Shown here: piece by piece, positions 29,693 through 40,446 of the stretch
Numbering within the stretch: the first letter of the stretch is position 1
Layout of the letters: each line of letters starts with the position of its first letter
From: Halichondria panicea
Taxonomy: Eukaryota > Porifera > Demospongiae > Suberitida > Halichondriidae
Direction: 5' to 3'
Assembly (NCBI RefSeq): GCF_963675165.1
Contig: NC_087391.1
Span: 1,197,001-1,261,000 of the forward strand
Length of the DNA: 64,000 bases
Position numbers and translations under genes: made by a program
Notes under the pieces: model-generated
Told to the model about the DNA's origin: nothing
What the model saw: only the letters and a program-made list of their open reading frames with translations
The model's database searches: none

Positions 29693-31574
29693 TCACCTGA
29701 CGATCATGTCAGCCATTTCATCAGCACTCCTAAACTTCTCGTAGTTCACTCTTATCACGGGGATGATCCGCGCAATATCAGCCATAAACTCTTCGTAAGC
29801 ACCGTGAAGATTCTCCAGATAGTCGAGAGAGATGGTGGACTCACACTCACGTTGCCTCAGCTCAATCCTCCTCTTGCTCTCAGCTGGGGAGACGTCAAGG
29901 TGGACAATCAGGTTGGGCTTCTTCCTGAAGGTTAAAGTTAAGGGAGTCTTGTAAACTGGGAAACAAAGGCAGTGGTATATGTACTAGATAATGGTTGCTT
30001 GTCCATGTAACCAAATCCAGATTACATCATCTACAAGCTTTAGCTATTTAGAGAAATTACGATACCGAAGTAAGTATTAGACACAGTCACACATACATGA
30101 AGTTGGACATGTTGCTGAACAGGGAGCAATAGGTCTGGTACTCTCTCTCTTCCATCAGTCCCGAGTCTTTGAGCACCTGCAGAACACATAATAACATGTC
30201 TAAATAGCATGAGATTAATTTTTACACATGCCATAAACAAAAATGTCCTTCATACATAATGTGCATGTATATTATAGCATGATACTTATTATTATGACGA
30301 CCCCTTACCAAATTATGTGTCCGACTGTGTAATAAGAATAATATAACACCAAGGGCGTATGAAGAGAAGAGGGCATGCAACTCACAATGTAAACTGCGTA
30401 TGCGTCAAAAAACTGATGAGTCAGCAGGATATAGCCAACCGCTCACTAGAGGAGGTTGGTCACGATTAATTAAGATTCACGTGAGCTTATGTTTTCTATG
30501 TAAAAACTCCAAACTCATCCAAGCTGCTGAGTCGGCACATTTTATCTACTTTCTTCCATTAGCTTGTTTATCTTTCTTGTATAACATGTCCTGTTAGTTT
30601 ATGAGTCGTAGTAGTTTAACACTATGATTGCTATACCTGCTACATCAAGACAGGAGTCAAAGAAACCAAGGATTTGAGGCAACAACTCAAAGTTTGTGGT
30701 TTCTGGCTTGTTGCTTCTAGTACGACTATGCTACTCACTTTCTAGTGTCACTGAGCATTGTTAGCATCATTTACTACTAGTATAGAGAGCTACAATCATC
30801 TGCAGTATGTTAGCTAGCTAGCTTAGCTAGAATAGCTACTTTCTCTGTAAGTTTCCGTATATCTTCACCGTGCACGCACAAAAACGGTGCACGTGCAATG
30901 CTATTTTTAGATATAAGACCCCGCCCATTTGTTTTCTGATAGATAGTAGTTGCATGCCCTCTTCTCTTCATACGCCCTTGATAACACGAAGGGACGCGAC
31001 TGTATGACTTTTATTACACCCTTGTTACTTTGACTCGACTGTAAGTGCACATACACACACACTCACGAAATACAATCTAAAGTAGAAAAGGTAGCTCGTG
31101 GTGGTAGTTACCTTGGCGAATACAGAGTCCTCGTAGATGGTCCTGTCCTGGACTCCGCCTCTTCCTGTCCAAATGATCTGTTGGTGCTGTTGAAACCGAC
31201 GGTTGAGTAGATACACCTGTAGCGAAGAAATTCATTGAAATCTTAGGACAGACAACATGGTTGTATATTGCCAAATACCCTAAGGCTGCTCTTACTTGTA
31301 GGGGAAATGAGAATCTTGCCGGGTCTTTGTAGAAGTCGCTCAGGTATACATTATCGATGACGGGCTCGTAGAACACTGGGAGGTTCATTCTCTCTGCCAG
31401 TTTAGTAGCCAGGGTGCTTTTCCCAGCTCCAATCAGACCACTGATTGAGATGAACAGATCGCTACTGCTGTTCTTCTGGTCAAGCGTTAGTAGGCTCTCT
31501 CTAGACTTGCTGCTGGGTGAGATTCCGTTGGCTTGAGGCTGATTAGGCCTCTCTTCACAGTTTCCAGCCATCAT
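29693..31574 (-). CDS. Deoxynucleoside kinase (dAK/dGK-like)
   Basis: Coding exons on the minus strand are 31296-31574, 31112-31216, 30097-30176 and 29693-29924, with phases closing to 231 residues. The enzyme phosphorylates deoxynucleosides in salvage. The P-loop is GLIGAGKST (about residues 46-54). The family's YLSDFYKDPARFSFPLQ and LLNRRFQQ follow, then QDRTIYED (the DRS/DRT motif that positions the catalytic base region), MSNFM, and an arginine-rich lid RRIELRQRE. The pattern is closer, from memory, to bacterial and slime-mould deoxyadenosine/deoxyguanosine kinases than to vertebrate dCK. The N-terminal ~40 residues are Ser/Asn-rich and unlike a clear mitochondrial presequence. The stop TGA overlaps a possible donor (AG|GTGAGA), so a further 3' exon cannot be excluded. 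Confidence 0.85.
30350..30980. mobile_element. MITE with CAAGGGCG ends, copy 2
   Basis: It shares the 'CAAGGGCGTATGAAGAGAAG' inverted repeats of 17310-17702 and has an exact 7-bp duplication ATAACAC on both sides (30343-30349, 30981-30987). It sits in the kinase's second intron. Confidence 0.85.
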
Positions 31575-32653
31575 TTTGTAGATTGGATATTGCTTTGGCT
31601 TAGTGCTTTACTATCACAAGAAAACGTGCCCGGTAATCGCCCGCCAAAAATGTAGATAATACGCATGCGCAAAATTAATGGGTGGGGCTGCGTAAAAGCG
31701 CTCAGAAGGGAAGTCTTTCACCATTGACTACGGTTCCCCATACTCAGACTAGCCTCGAGACCAGGCGGATTAAAATATGACCTGTCTCGGTTGTTGCATG
31801 GGTGATAGTGCACATGCGCAAACTGAGTTCCCCAGAATCTGAAAGTACAGGGTTTTGCAGAGTTCTTGCAACATTAACTTTTAATCGGTCTGCACATGCG
31901 AAGAGATCTGCCTTTGATCTCACCGCAGACTATTAGCTAAGTCAGTGCATGTGTGTGTGGAAATGAGTAAGGCAGCCTCAAAACTCTCTTTTCACATAAT
32001 TATAACAGTGGAGGGTGATGTGTACAGAAATGATATTACGATGTAATTGGTGAGCCAGAGTACTCCAGCGTGGAAGTGTCTGAACCCCAAATTAATTTAT
32101 TATAGTGATCTTGTGAGTGCAGCATGAGTTTAATACATCAGCAGGAGTTAAAATTTGCAGAGGTCGCCATAGCCTGGTGTATTAAACTTCGAGCTTGCAA
32201 CCAGTGGTGCCAGCTCTAACTCGTGGATGTTGTAGAATGTAGCAGAGTTCACTGTAGTGTAGTGGGATTGACATCGTGGTCAAAACAATACATCCATGCA
32301 TGAGTTCGAACCAATAGGAACTTGGTAGAAGAGGAAGCTTTAATACCCTAGTTTTGTAGTCGGACATGTAATATATCTTGCGGCCTTCTTTTGTACACAT
32401 TTTAAGTTGGCCGTATCCTTATAAAGAAGACTTCAATCGAATGGCAGTGTTTCAGCCTTGTAGGACCAATGACAGTGACAACACCATCCCAAGATAGACT
32501 TCTGGGCTGCCCACTTTTGATTTTACTGCTTGCCTCAGCTAGCTACATAGTGATACAAGTCCTGGACTTCACTTTAGAATCCATTTTTACTGATCACACG
32601 GTGGCAGATCTCTACGCATGCGCAGACTGGTTAAAAGTTCATGTTGCAAGAAC

Positions 32654-33428
32654 CATAGATTGAAAAGGAAGGGGATTGGAAACGACCACTCAACCAGAGT
32701 ACGGTCCAGGCCTCCCTGTGTAAATGGTTGAAACACTCCGCGTTATGATTTCGCGCTCGCGATTATTTTTGTTTTGACCGTACTCTGGTTGTATTTCAAC
32801 TGTTTCTAGCTCTCCTATCCACTAGCGATCACTCAGAGGCTGGGAGGTTACTCTAGAGAAGTAAGTTTACACCACTGACAAGCTCTAACTTGTCTAAGTC
32901 CGCTGTCTTTACTCTGTTTTTAGTTTTTGTTGAGTATAGCTTGAATTACTCCATGTCAACTTTTCTCTTTCCCTGCTGCGAAGCCTAAACAGCAAAAGAC
33001 ATTGCTTGACTTGGTTATTATATATCTAAGTGCTATATAGAATGGTTTCATGCCATGGATAAGCTTTACTGTTCATAAACGTTTGCAGTATAGTCCTTCA
33101 AACTGCTTTAGTATACTTTTAGACACACCACGGGCCTTGACCTCTCACGACTTCATAGTAAGGGCTATTCCTTCTTTTATAGCATTCATTTGTTTAGTGA
33201 TAGTGGTTGTGTTGCTTAGTCGACCTTTTAGAGCTATATTCTCTTTACTTTTTAGAATATTCAACATTAAAAGTGATCAATTTCACCATTTCTATGTACA
33301 GCACATTGTATGGCAGCCAAGACAGGTAATGAGCATGCTGACTATAAAATAATCCCTTTGTAGTTTTAGCCACGCCCTATAACGCGGAGTGTTTCACGCA
33401 AACATTTTCGTTTCCATCCCCTTCCTAT
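32654..33428. mobile_element. Nested element Y, 8-bp target duplication
   Basis: The ends CATAG...GGAAGGGGATTGGAAAC and GTTTCCATCCCCTTCCTAT are inverted. The duplication GCAAGAAC is exact on both sides (32646-32653, 33429-33436), fitting hAT-type insertion. A second inverted pair, AAACACTCCGCGTTAT (near 32730) and its complement near 33380, lies inside. No transposase is present. Confidence 0.8.
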
Positions 33429-33447
33429 GCAAGAACTCTGCAAAACC

Positions 33448-34535
33448 TAGCCTCGATCCCAGGCCGAGTTTTCGCTTTTATAACGGTTAGGCGAACAACT
33501 GGGCCTGGTACTAGTTGTCTGCGCATGTGTCAATCGTTTGTCAGATTCTGACGAATGGATATTCTTGTTCACTTTCGTGACATTTATATTCGTGTACTAT
33601 CGTGTACTAGAAGTCAGTTCCCGTTTTATCATTATTGGAATCGATTGGAATGGCTCTTAGCTGAAGCTTCTCTCTTCTCTGAAGCTTATTCTGAAGACTG
33701 AACAACAAGGGAAGAGGTATAAAGCTTTGTCAAGCTTGTTAAGGTCAGATATTTTTGTGTGGGCCCTATGGCCGGCTATGCTATCAAGTCTTGTTCATGT
33801 TTGGCAAGAATGTAGGTAGACTATAGTTTCATCATTAATATGGTGGATCAAGTGAAGAGTGTGAGCTAGAGAACTTGGTGCTGCCATCATCAGCTCGTCG
33901 ACAATGACACTATAACCGAGAAATTTAATATGTATAGATCTACACGTATTTAAAATGTCTACTTCTCTGTACAGGAGCAATGGCTAATATCCAGCTATCC
34001 CAACAGTGCTCCTCTTGGCTATACTAACGGACGAGACTGGACAGTTTGAGGTAAGGGTTTAACCGTCTTTGGTTTCTTTTAATATTGTCCTATACTCACA
34101 GACACAGGACTGGAGTATGACCTGCTCATTCGAGCGTTGCTGGGTAGCTCAGAGACATCAAGAGAATCTACGTTTTCTCAAGCAATGAGTTACGAGTTGG
34201 GGCCTAGAATCAGAGAAGTCCAGCAGCCTGCTAAATCTTTTTGAAACGTAATTTGAAGGCATTCAATCATCCTGAAGTTGCCCTGGGTCACTGTAATTGT
34301 GCTGCAGTACAACTGGCAACTCCCCAGGCCTTTGTGAAGCAGCTCCCTATGTGCATCTTTTGTGTACTCACTCTGTGCATTTTCTGTGTACAAATTTCCA
34401 TTATTGATTTATTAAATATTTTTGCCGACCACAAATATACAATGAAAATTTGACGCATGCGCAGACAACTAGTACCAGGCCCAGTTGTTCGCCTAACCGT
34501 TATAAAAGCGAAAACTCGGCCTGGGATCGAGGCTA
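33448..34535. mobile_element. Nested element W, long inverted repeats, 9-bp target duplication
   Basis: Inverted repeats of about 85 bp start TAGCCTCGATCCCAGGCC. The duplication TGCAAAACC flanks it exactly (33439-33447, 34536-34544). Long terminal repeats with 9-bp duplications fit a Mutator-like MITE. About 1.09 kb, no transposase seen. Confidence 0.78.
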
Positions 34536-34566
34536 TGCAAAACCCTGTATATTCATCGCTAAATGA

Positions 34567-34946
34567 TAATAATATTATTATGCCTCGAGGCGTAGCCGCA
34601 CGAGGGATACGGTAAAGCTGACTGTGTGTGTGTCTGTCTGTACTGTCTGTCTGTCTGTCTGTCTGTCTGTGTGTCTGTCTGTGTGTGTATTCCAGCTATA
34701 ACTGCTCAACGGTTGCAATGCGACGAAAACTAACAGCTTCTATAGGCTTCTAGCCACGTTCTCTTGGATTTTGATTCGTGGATTAGCAAACTAAAGCTTC
34801 TTTCTCGAGTTATGGCTAGTTTGACTCACATTGAAGGCTGTTGCAGTCTCTTCAGAATCTTTCATAGCATCATCTGTCCGCACAAACTTTCTATTCAACA
34901 TATGAGTTAGCCTTGCACTAAAGCGCTAGCTTTTTGTTAGCTACAA
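34567..34946 (-). repeat. Dispersed repeat, inverted copy of 6868-7216
   Basis: This is the reverse complement of 6868-7216, with an expanded TCTG/TG tract at about 34621-34690. It begins within 20 bp of the end of element X. Confidence 0.7.
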
Positions 34947-36499
34947 TACTCAGAAAATATCTGTTAATTAAAACAGCTAGCTAGCAGTAGCCGTTGATCT
35001 CTTTGGACACACCCTTTAATTATTCCTGTGGATGTAATGTGCATGCGCGCTCATTCCCCCATGTGTGAGAAAATAATATCCAAGACCCAGATCCAGATCC
35101 TCCTGGCAGAGTCATCTTTGTCTTGAGGGCCTGGTAAGCCACAAAACACTACCATAATTATAACAATATAGATAACAATATGCATGTACACAAGTCTAGA
35201 TATTATATACACTGAACTACAGATCCTGGAAGAATCAATTTTCTTCTTTCTTGAGGTCCTGGTAAGCCACATAATACAATAAATAACAACAATAGATGCA
35301 TGTAAATAAGTCTTTTCTTCTCAGTGACTTTATATAGAAAAGCTAACTTTATATAAAATTCATAACTAATATAACACTAATACTTTTGAGCGAAAGCAAA
35401 AACATGGCGAGAGGCATTAGCACAGCGCCAGCTTGAACACTAGTTATTAAAGTGATTGTGAATAGATGTAGCATGTCCTGTACCCTTTATTTTTAGAAGG
35501 GAAGTCTTTCACCATTGACCACGCTTTTACTTGCGTTAACTAGTTTCACTGACCTGATATACCTTCTAAGACACACAAAACCATGTGGATAGCTCCACGT
35601 GGCTCCTATTGTGGGGGGCGTGCTGGTAGGCATAAATCATCTGCAGATCCTGCCACCTATAAATCCTGCTGTCATAGCATCACTTACATTTCCTGAAAAT
35701 ATATCTAATGGCCTAGAATATACTGACCCAATTTTTCCCCTCCATCCATTGCGAAAATATACTTGGATGGCCTAATTTTAGGATGCCTGACAGCCTAAAC
35801 CCTCCACTAAAAAGGCTTGCCTTTCCCTCCAAGTATAACCCCCCATATTCCTTTTTTATCACTAGTATACACCTTACTACTCAGTCATCATAATTATATG
35901 ATGTGATGGTTAACAATGACAACATGCAGTGATGCTAAATACTTTATAATAAAACCTTATGCCACTGCCAGTGTGAGATGGTGTCTCGCCATTCATGAAG
36001 AGTGCATGAGAGTCTATCAACCTTGATGACATCGCTGCCCTCTTAGTGCCGGGTTCTATACAGTAAGCCTGGAACGTATTATCTACCATTTCTTATCTTT
36101 TTGATTGCCCTATCTTCAAATCTCTGATTCCAAAAACATGGCCTGCATGCTAACATGCTGTATATACAGTACACTGCATCCCCATGCACAACATAATTGG
36201 CTCATTCAGTTTCCCCTCTTTGCCCGAGCTGCTTTCACCATTTTTCAAATTTTACTGTTAAACCGACTCGCTTTGAGCTACTAGACACTCCCAGTCTGCG
36301 TATTCTCTTTTGGACCAGTTGCAGTTTCGGCCTCTTGGCCAGTCTAGCGGGTCCTCAAATCATGTCAGTCTGCTGACAGGTATGTTTTTATTGTGCACAC
36401 CGTAGAATAAGCCGTGAGATACATGTACACATAATTATACATTATTTACTTCGATACCCATTCACAATACCATACAATGTACATAAGTCTCTACTTATT
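34947..36499. other. Repeat-rich intergenic stretch
   Basis: No gene is recognised. A diverged direct repeat ending CTGGTAAGCCACA occurs near 35085-35145 and 35222-35275. 'AGAAGGGAAGTCTTTCACCATTGAC' near 35497 also occurs near 31706 beside element X. Confidence 0.45.
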
Positions 36500-37990
36500 C
36501 TGTCCAACCCTGTAGGTTCTTCTGGAGAACTTGGCTAACCATTACGGACAAACATCTCGGTACTACTCGACAGGAAGACGCATGAGCCTCCTGATGTGCC
36601 TGGCGAAAATCATATAAGCGATCTCGTGACAAATTGTCCACTAAAGCCCATAATTATAGGTGCATGAGAAAAGCGTCTTTACTCGCACAACTCTTGATGA
36701 CTGCTACCACCACTTGGTTATTTCATCGACAATTTACCATCGCTCTTCCCAGTGCCTTCCCTCCAATACCGCCGCCCCTACAATTGGCACGAACTCCTTG
36801 ATCGCCATGTTATGTTTTATCCTCTACTTTAGTATACTCTATGCCAGTTGACACCATTCGTCCTCGTAGAATGCCCCACAACCCCTGCAGCCTGAGGCCT
36901 CAGACGTCAGCTAGAACTGTTGTGGGGACCAACTTGCTTAGAGAGCCAACATTTTTATACCGTTCCAACCATGCAAAACTCTGAATGAGCTCCAGCATTC
37001 AATTGGTTTATACTTATTGACACCGGCACTTTGGTCAAGCAATCCCCACCAAACTACTGTTGCTGTGTGCTGCAGCTTCCCAACGATTGCAGCAACTCTG
37101 GTTTTTTTTTTGCATTGCTCACTCTTCCAACAACACCTCTACTTTTGCCATCAGCAGTCGAACTTGCTCCTCTACAGAGTTAATTTTGAACCCCAGAAAT
37201 GTAATGCATGTCGTGGGGACCTTCTACTTTCTCTTTTGCTAGGCCTGCAAATGTCTTTCAGCTGTAAGCCACTGATTGCACAGTTATCTGCTCCACACAC
37301 GATAAAATCGTCCCAATAATTATAGTGCCACACATATTCAATAAGCGGTGCCATCAGCACTATTTAACACACTATTTTACCAGTGACAGTGGCAACCCCC
37401 AGACGTTTTACCATCCACACTCGGTCACAGTGTTGGGTGCCGATCTCAGCTCCAAAATAATGACAATGCTGCGTCCACAAAGACTCTTCCATTTCATTCC
37501 ATGGCCCACAACCTTTGATCCACTGGGTGTATACCACCGGACCAATCCTGTAGGTTGGCCTAATCCAACAATCTTTTCGCAATGTCATCCACTTAGCCAT
37601 ATACATTAACAAACACAACTCTGGGTCGATTCCGTCATTAACACTTTTGCCATCCGAGAGATATCAACAATCAACCTCCCTAACTTCGGAAAAACCCCTA
37701 ATCTGCTCACTTTAAATGGCAATCCTCTGCACTTCCTTTTCCAAATACTCACTGGATGCTGCATCGTCTAGCCGAAGGGACACACACCTGATCTAAAACA
37801 TAAAACTAAAACCGTTTTAGATCCCCCTCACGGTAAGTTCTCAGGGTGATCCTCCAACAATGATTTTCAATGATTCCACACCAATGGAGTCACTATTGCT
37901 CGTAAGCACTCAACCCAACCTTCTCCAAACTAGCTGGTATCTCGATAACCCCTCTCCATTCCGATGCGAATGTGAAACTCGGGGCACAAT
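36500..37990 (-). pseudogene. DIRS-type retroelement RT/RNase H relic
   Basis: Reading the minus strand in shifting frames recovers retroelement blocks in order: SVNDGIDPELC, then TYRIGPV and ESLWTQH (the YRLxPV...LW region), FGAEI, WDDFIVCG (the xDD reverse transcriptase box), and downstream TSEASGCRGCGAF with AIKEFVPIV, typical of the RNase H domain of DIRS-group elements as I recall them. Stops and frameshifts are frequent, so it is dead. No intact recombinase or terminal repeats were found. Confidence 0.7.
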
Positions 37991-38074
37991 TGACTGCCAA
38001 GGTGGTGTAGGATCAAATGCTTTATACGTAGTTAAGTAAGTACCTAGCTATCTATATACAATACACATCAGGTG

Positions 38075-38280
38075 AAACACCAGAGTGATGGCATACCCAA
38101 CAAAATGACAGGGTGATGGCATACCCAATAAATGGCAGGGTGATGGCATACCCAACAAATGGCCAACAAATGGCAGGGTGATGGCATACCCAACAAATGA
38201 CCAACAAATGGCAGGGTGATGGCATACCCAACAAATGACCAACAAATGGCAGGGTGATGGCATACCCAACAAATGGCACA
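38075..38280. repeat. Minisatellite
   Basis: Tandem units are built from CAGGGTGATGGCATACCCAA and CAAATGGCCAACAAATGG, with alternating lengths of about 27-38 bp over some 200 bp. Confidence 0.9.
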
Positions 38281-38460
38281 GGTAACGTAACCTGCGGTGT
38301 TACGTTACCACTATCTTATAGAAATAGATAAGCAACTGTCACCCTCCGGTTAGTTATTTTAGTTGCATGTCCTTATTTAGTAGTAACTTCCCTTGTGGTT
38401 TTATTTCTTGGTAAAAATTAATAGCCTGTGTGTATTAATAGCCTGTGTGTATGTTGTGCA

Positions 38461-38990
38461 TCAGAGTTCTTTGCTATGTGATAGACACATGACGAACAAA
38501 TTATGAACAGAGTCCAACAAAGACAAAAGACAGTTTTTTAGAACCTTGGGATGAATCTCGTCACAGCCATAGGCCTTGGTTTCATCCAAAGCACACAAGG
38601 CAGTATACACATCAGTTTTAGTTATCTCAACTGCACTTAACTGTGAACAAGGGGTTGGTAGGTCAGACATACTCGGCAGATTAAATTCACTTGGACTTGA
38701 AAAAGTTGAGTGAAAGAATTGGCTAAAGGCATTTGCAATTTGCTGGCGATCATAAATTGGAGTACCATTGACAACGAAAAAGTCTGGCCTTGTTTTGGTG
38801 GTTGTTAGAGATCTCAGGTGACTATAAAGTTTCCTAGGGTTTTGACCAAATTCAGATGCTATTTGAAGCATAATAATATTGCTCTTTTGCAGTCAAAATT
38901 GCATTTTGCAGTTCAGTTTCAGCCATTAATAACTTCAATTGGTTAGTGTCAGTTGATTTTAGTTGATATTTCTTACGCAAATTAAGTTCT
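38461..38990 (-). pseudogene. Non-LTR retrotransposon (LINE) fragment
   Basis: A minus-strand frame open from 38871 encodes the linker and start of a LINE reverse transcriptase (NPRKLYSHLRSL, FSQFFHSTF, KAYGCDEIHPKVLKN). A weaker upstream part lies in another frame. It stops before the catalytic YxDD box, so it is a truncated relic. Confidence 0.75.
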
Positions 38991-39598
38991 TGTACAATTT
39001 ATTTGATGACAGACAACAGAGTTATATAAACCACTTGCATGGGTGAGGTTTTTTCGGTATTTTGAAGAACAGAAAAAGGAGAGGCTGCGAAGGAGGCTAC
39101 CCTATTTCTAGTTCAAGCATAATTATAATTGGAAACCGATCGAAGTAGAGTGTATAATTATGACCTCGATTAAATTTGCGCCTATGGCCGGCTAGATAGA
39201 TCTACAATATCATGCAGGAGTGTCATTGCATGCAGCACTCCTGACAATAATAATATATCTATAGGCTAATCTATTCTCCAGGCACTTTGTGGGTAACTTA
39301 ACTGAGATTACTGCATAAGTCGCCATAGGCCATACCAGGAGTGCACTCCTGGCCAAAACACCAAGTATTAGAGTGACCTTCAGGGCCACCATAATTTTGC
39401 TCCTAGTTTTTCTATGCATGCATGCGGAATGAAATTGACAAAGTTTTAATTGTTGGAGGTGAAAAAGATTTCCACGATATAATACAAAACAGTTTATTGT
39501 ACGTATATTTGTATACCAATTACAAAATGATCATGTACAGCACCATGCAGGTATAGTCTTATATACTGTGGTCTGTAATTATTGCTGAGTTTAATCAT

Positions 39599-39712
39599 AG
39601 ATGATACAGTACTGACGTTAGTCTGTATCATCTATGGTTTAATCGTAGATTAATTGCTTGAGCTGCACGTCGTACTGTCTCTGACCATAGATTGAAGAAC
39701 TCTTCAATCTAT
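39599..39712. repeat. Two short hairpins
   Basis: ATAGATGATACAG/CTGTATCATCTAT (39599-39637) and CATAGATTGAAG/CTTCAATCTATG (about 39685-39712) are perfect or near-perfect hairpins just 3' of CUL9. They could be foldback elements or structured 3' sequence. Confidence 0.5.
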
Positions 39713-39866
39713 GCTCTGACACAGTCCAATACATATGGAAGCAAGGGAGCTACCGTAGGACTCTCCCATGTAGCTTTGTTTAAATCCACAATTAGACAAC
39801 AATCACAAAATCAAGTGTTCCAAAATACAATGCATGAGCAAGAAAAAAGTTTTAGAAATGTCCTAA

Positions 39867-40396
39867 TTAATATCTGGAAAATGGAAACATGTCGTCATAG
39901 TCAATTCCATGGTCCCAGGTTTCGAATGCATCATGATAAGAATCTTCGTAGTCACTATAGTCGTACATGTCATCATCATCATCGAAATCATCTTCATCAT
40001 CGTAACTGTCATCGTACAGATAGCTGGACCTCTCGTCTCCGTGCACGATACTGAATGGCAGAAAAATATGCTAGGGTACAGCGTGTCAACGAATAAATTA
40101 TTATAATCATTGGTAGAGGTACATGTACACACGTACACCGTACACTTTGTGGGAGGTCAGGGGGTGTAACCATAAAAGGAGACAATATAGACGCAGTTAA
40201 GCTACTTTAGAGCACATCGGACACTGAGACGACTACTGCACAGTAGTGTGTATAGTGTATACAGAATATAGTGTGATACATGAGTACAGTGTGTATAGAT
40301 AGAAGCTGTTACAGTACCAGTTCATTGTACCCACCTCTCCTCTTCCTCCTCCTCATCGCTAATGCCCAGCTCTGTGATCTCTCCCAGCTTGAATTG

Positions 40397-40446
<50 letters not shown>

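Larger units (their letters stand above)
31848..34547. mobile_element. Outer element X (TA-flanked), host of two nested insertions
   Basis: The left end 'CAGGGTTTTGCAGAGTTCTTG' region and the right end '...GCAAAACCCTG' are inverted and flanked by TA (31846-31847, 34548-34549), as in mariner-type insertions. Its right inverted repeat is cut twice, by the elements at 32654-33428 and 33448-34535. Without them X would be about 820 bp. Confidence 0.75.

Noticed and set aside
33050-33352. 100-codon hydrophobic frame in element Y
   Set aside because: It lies in a non-autonomous element with no transposase motif, and the composition fits AT-rich noncoding DNA.
38075-38280. Regular repeats resembling a CRISPR array
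   Set aside because: The units are contiguous without unique spacers, in a eukaryotic genome: a minisatellite.
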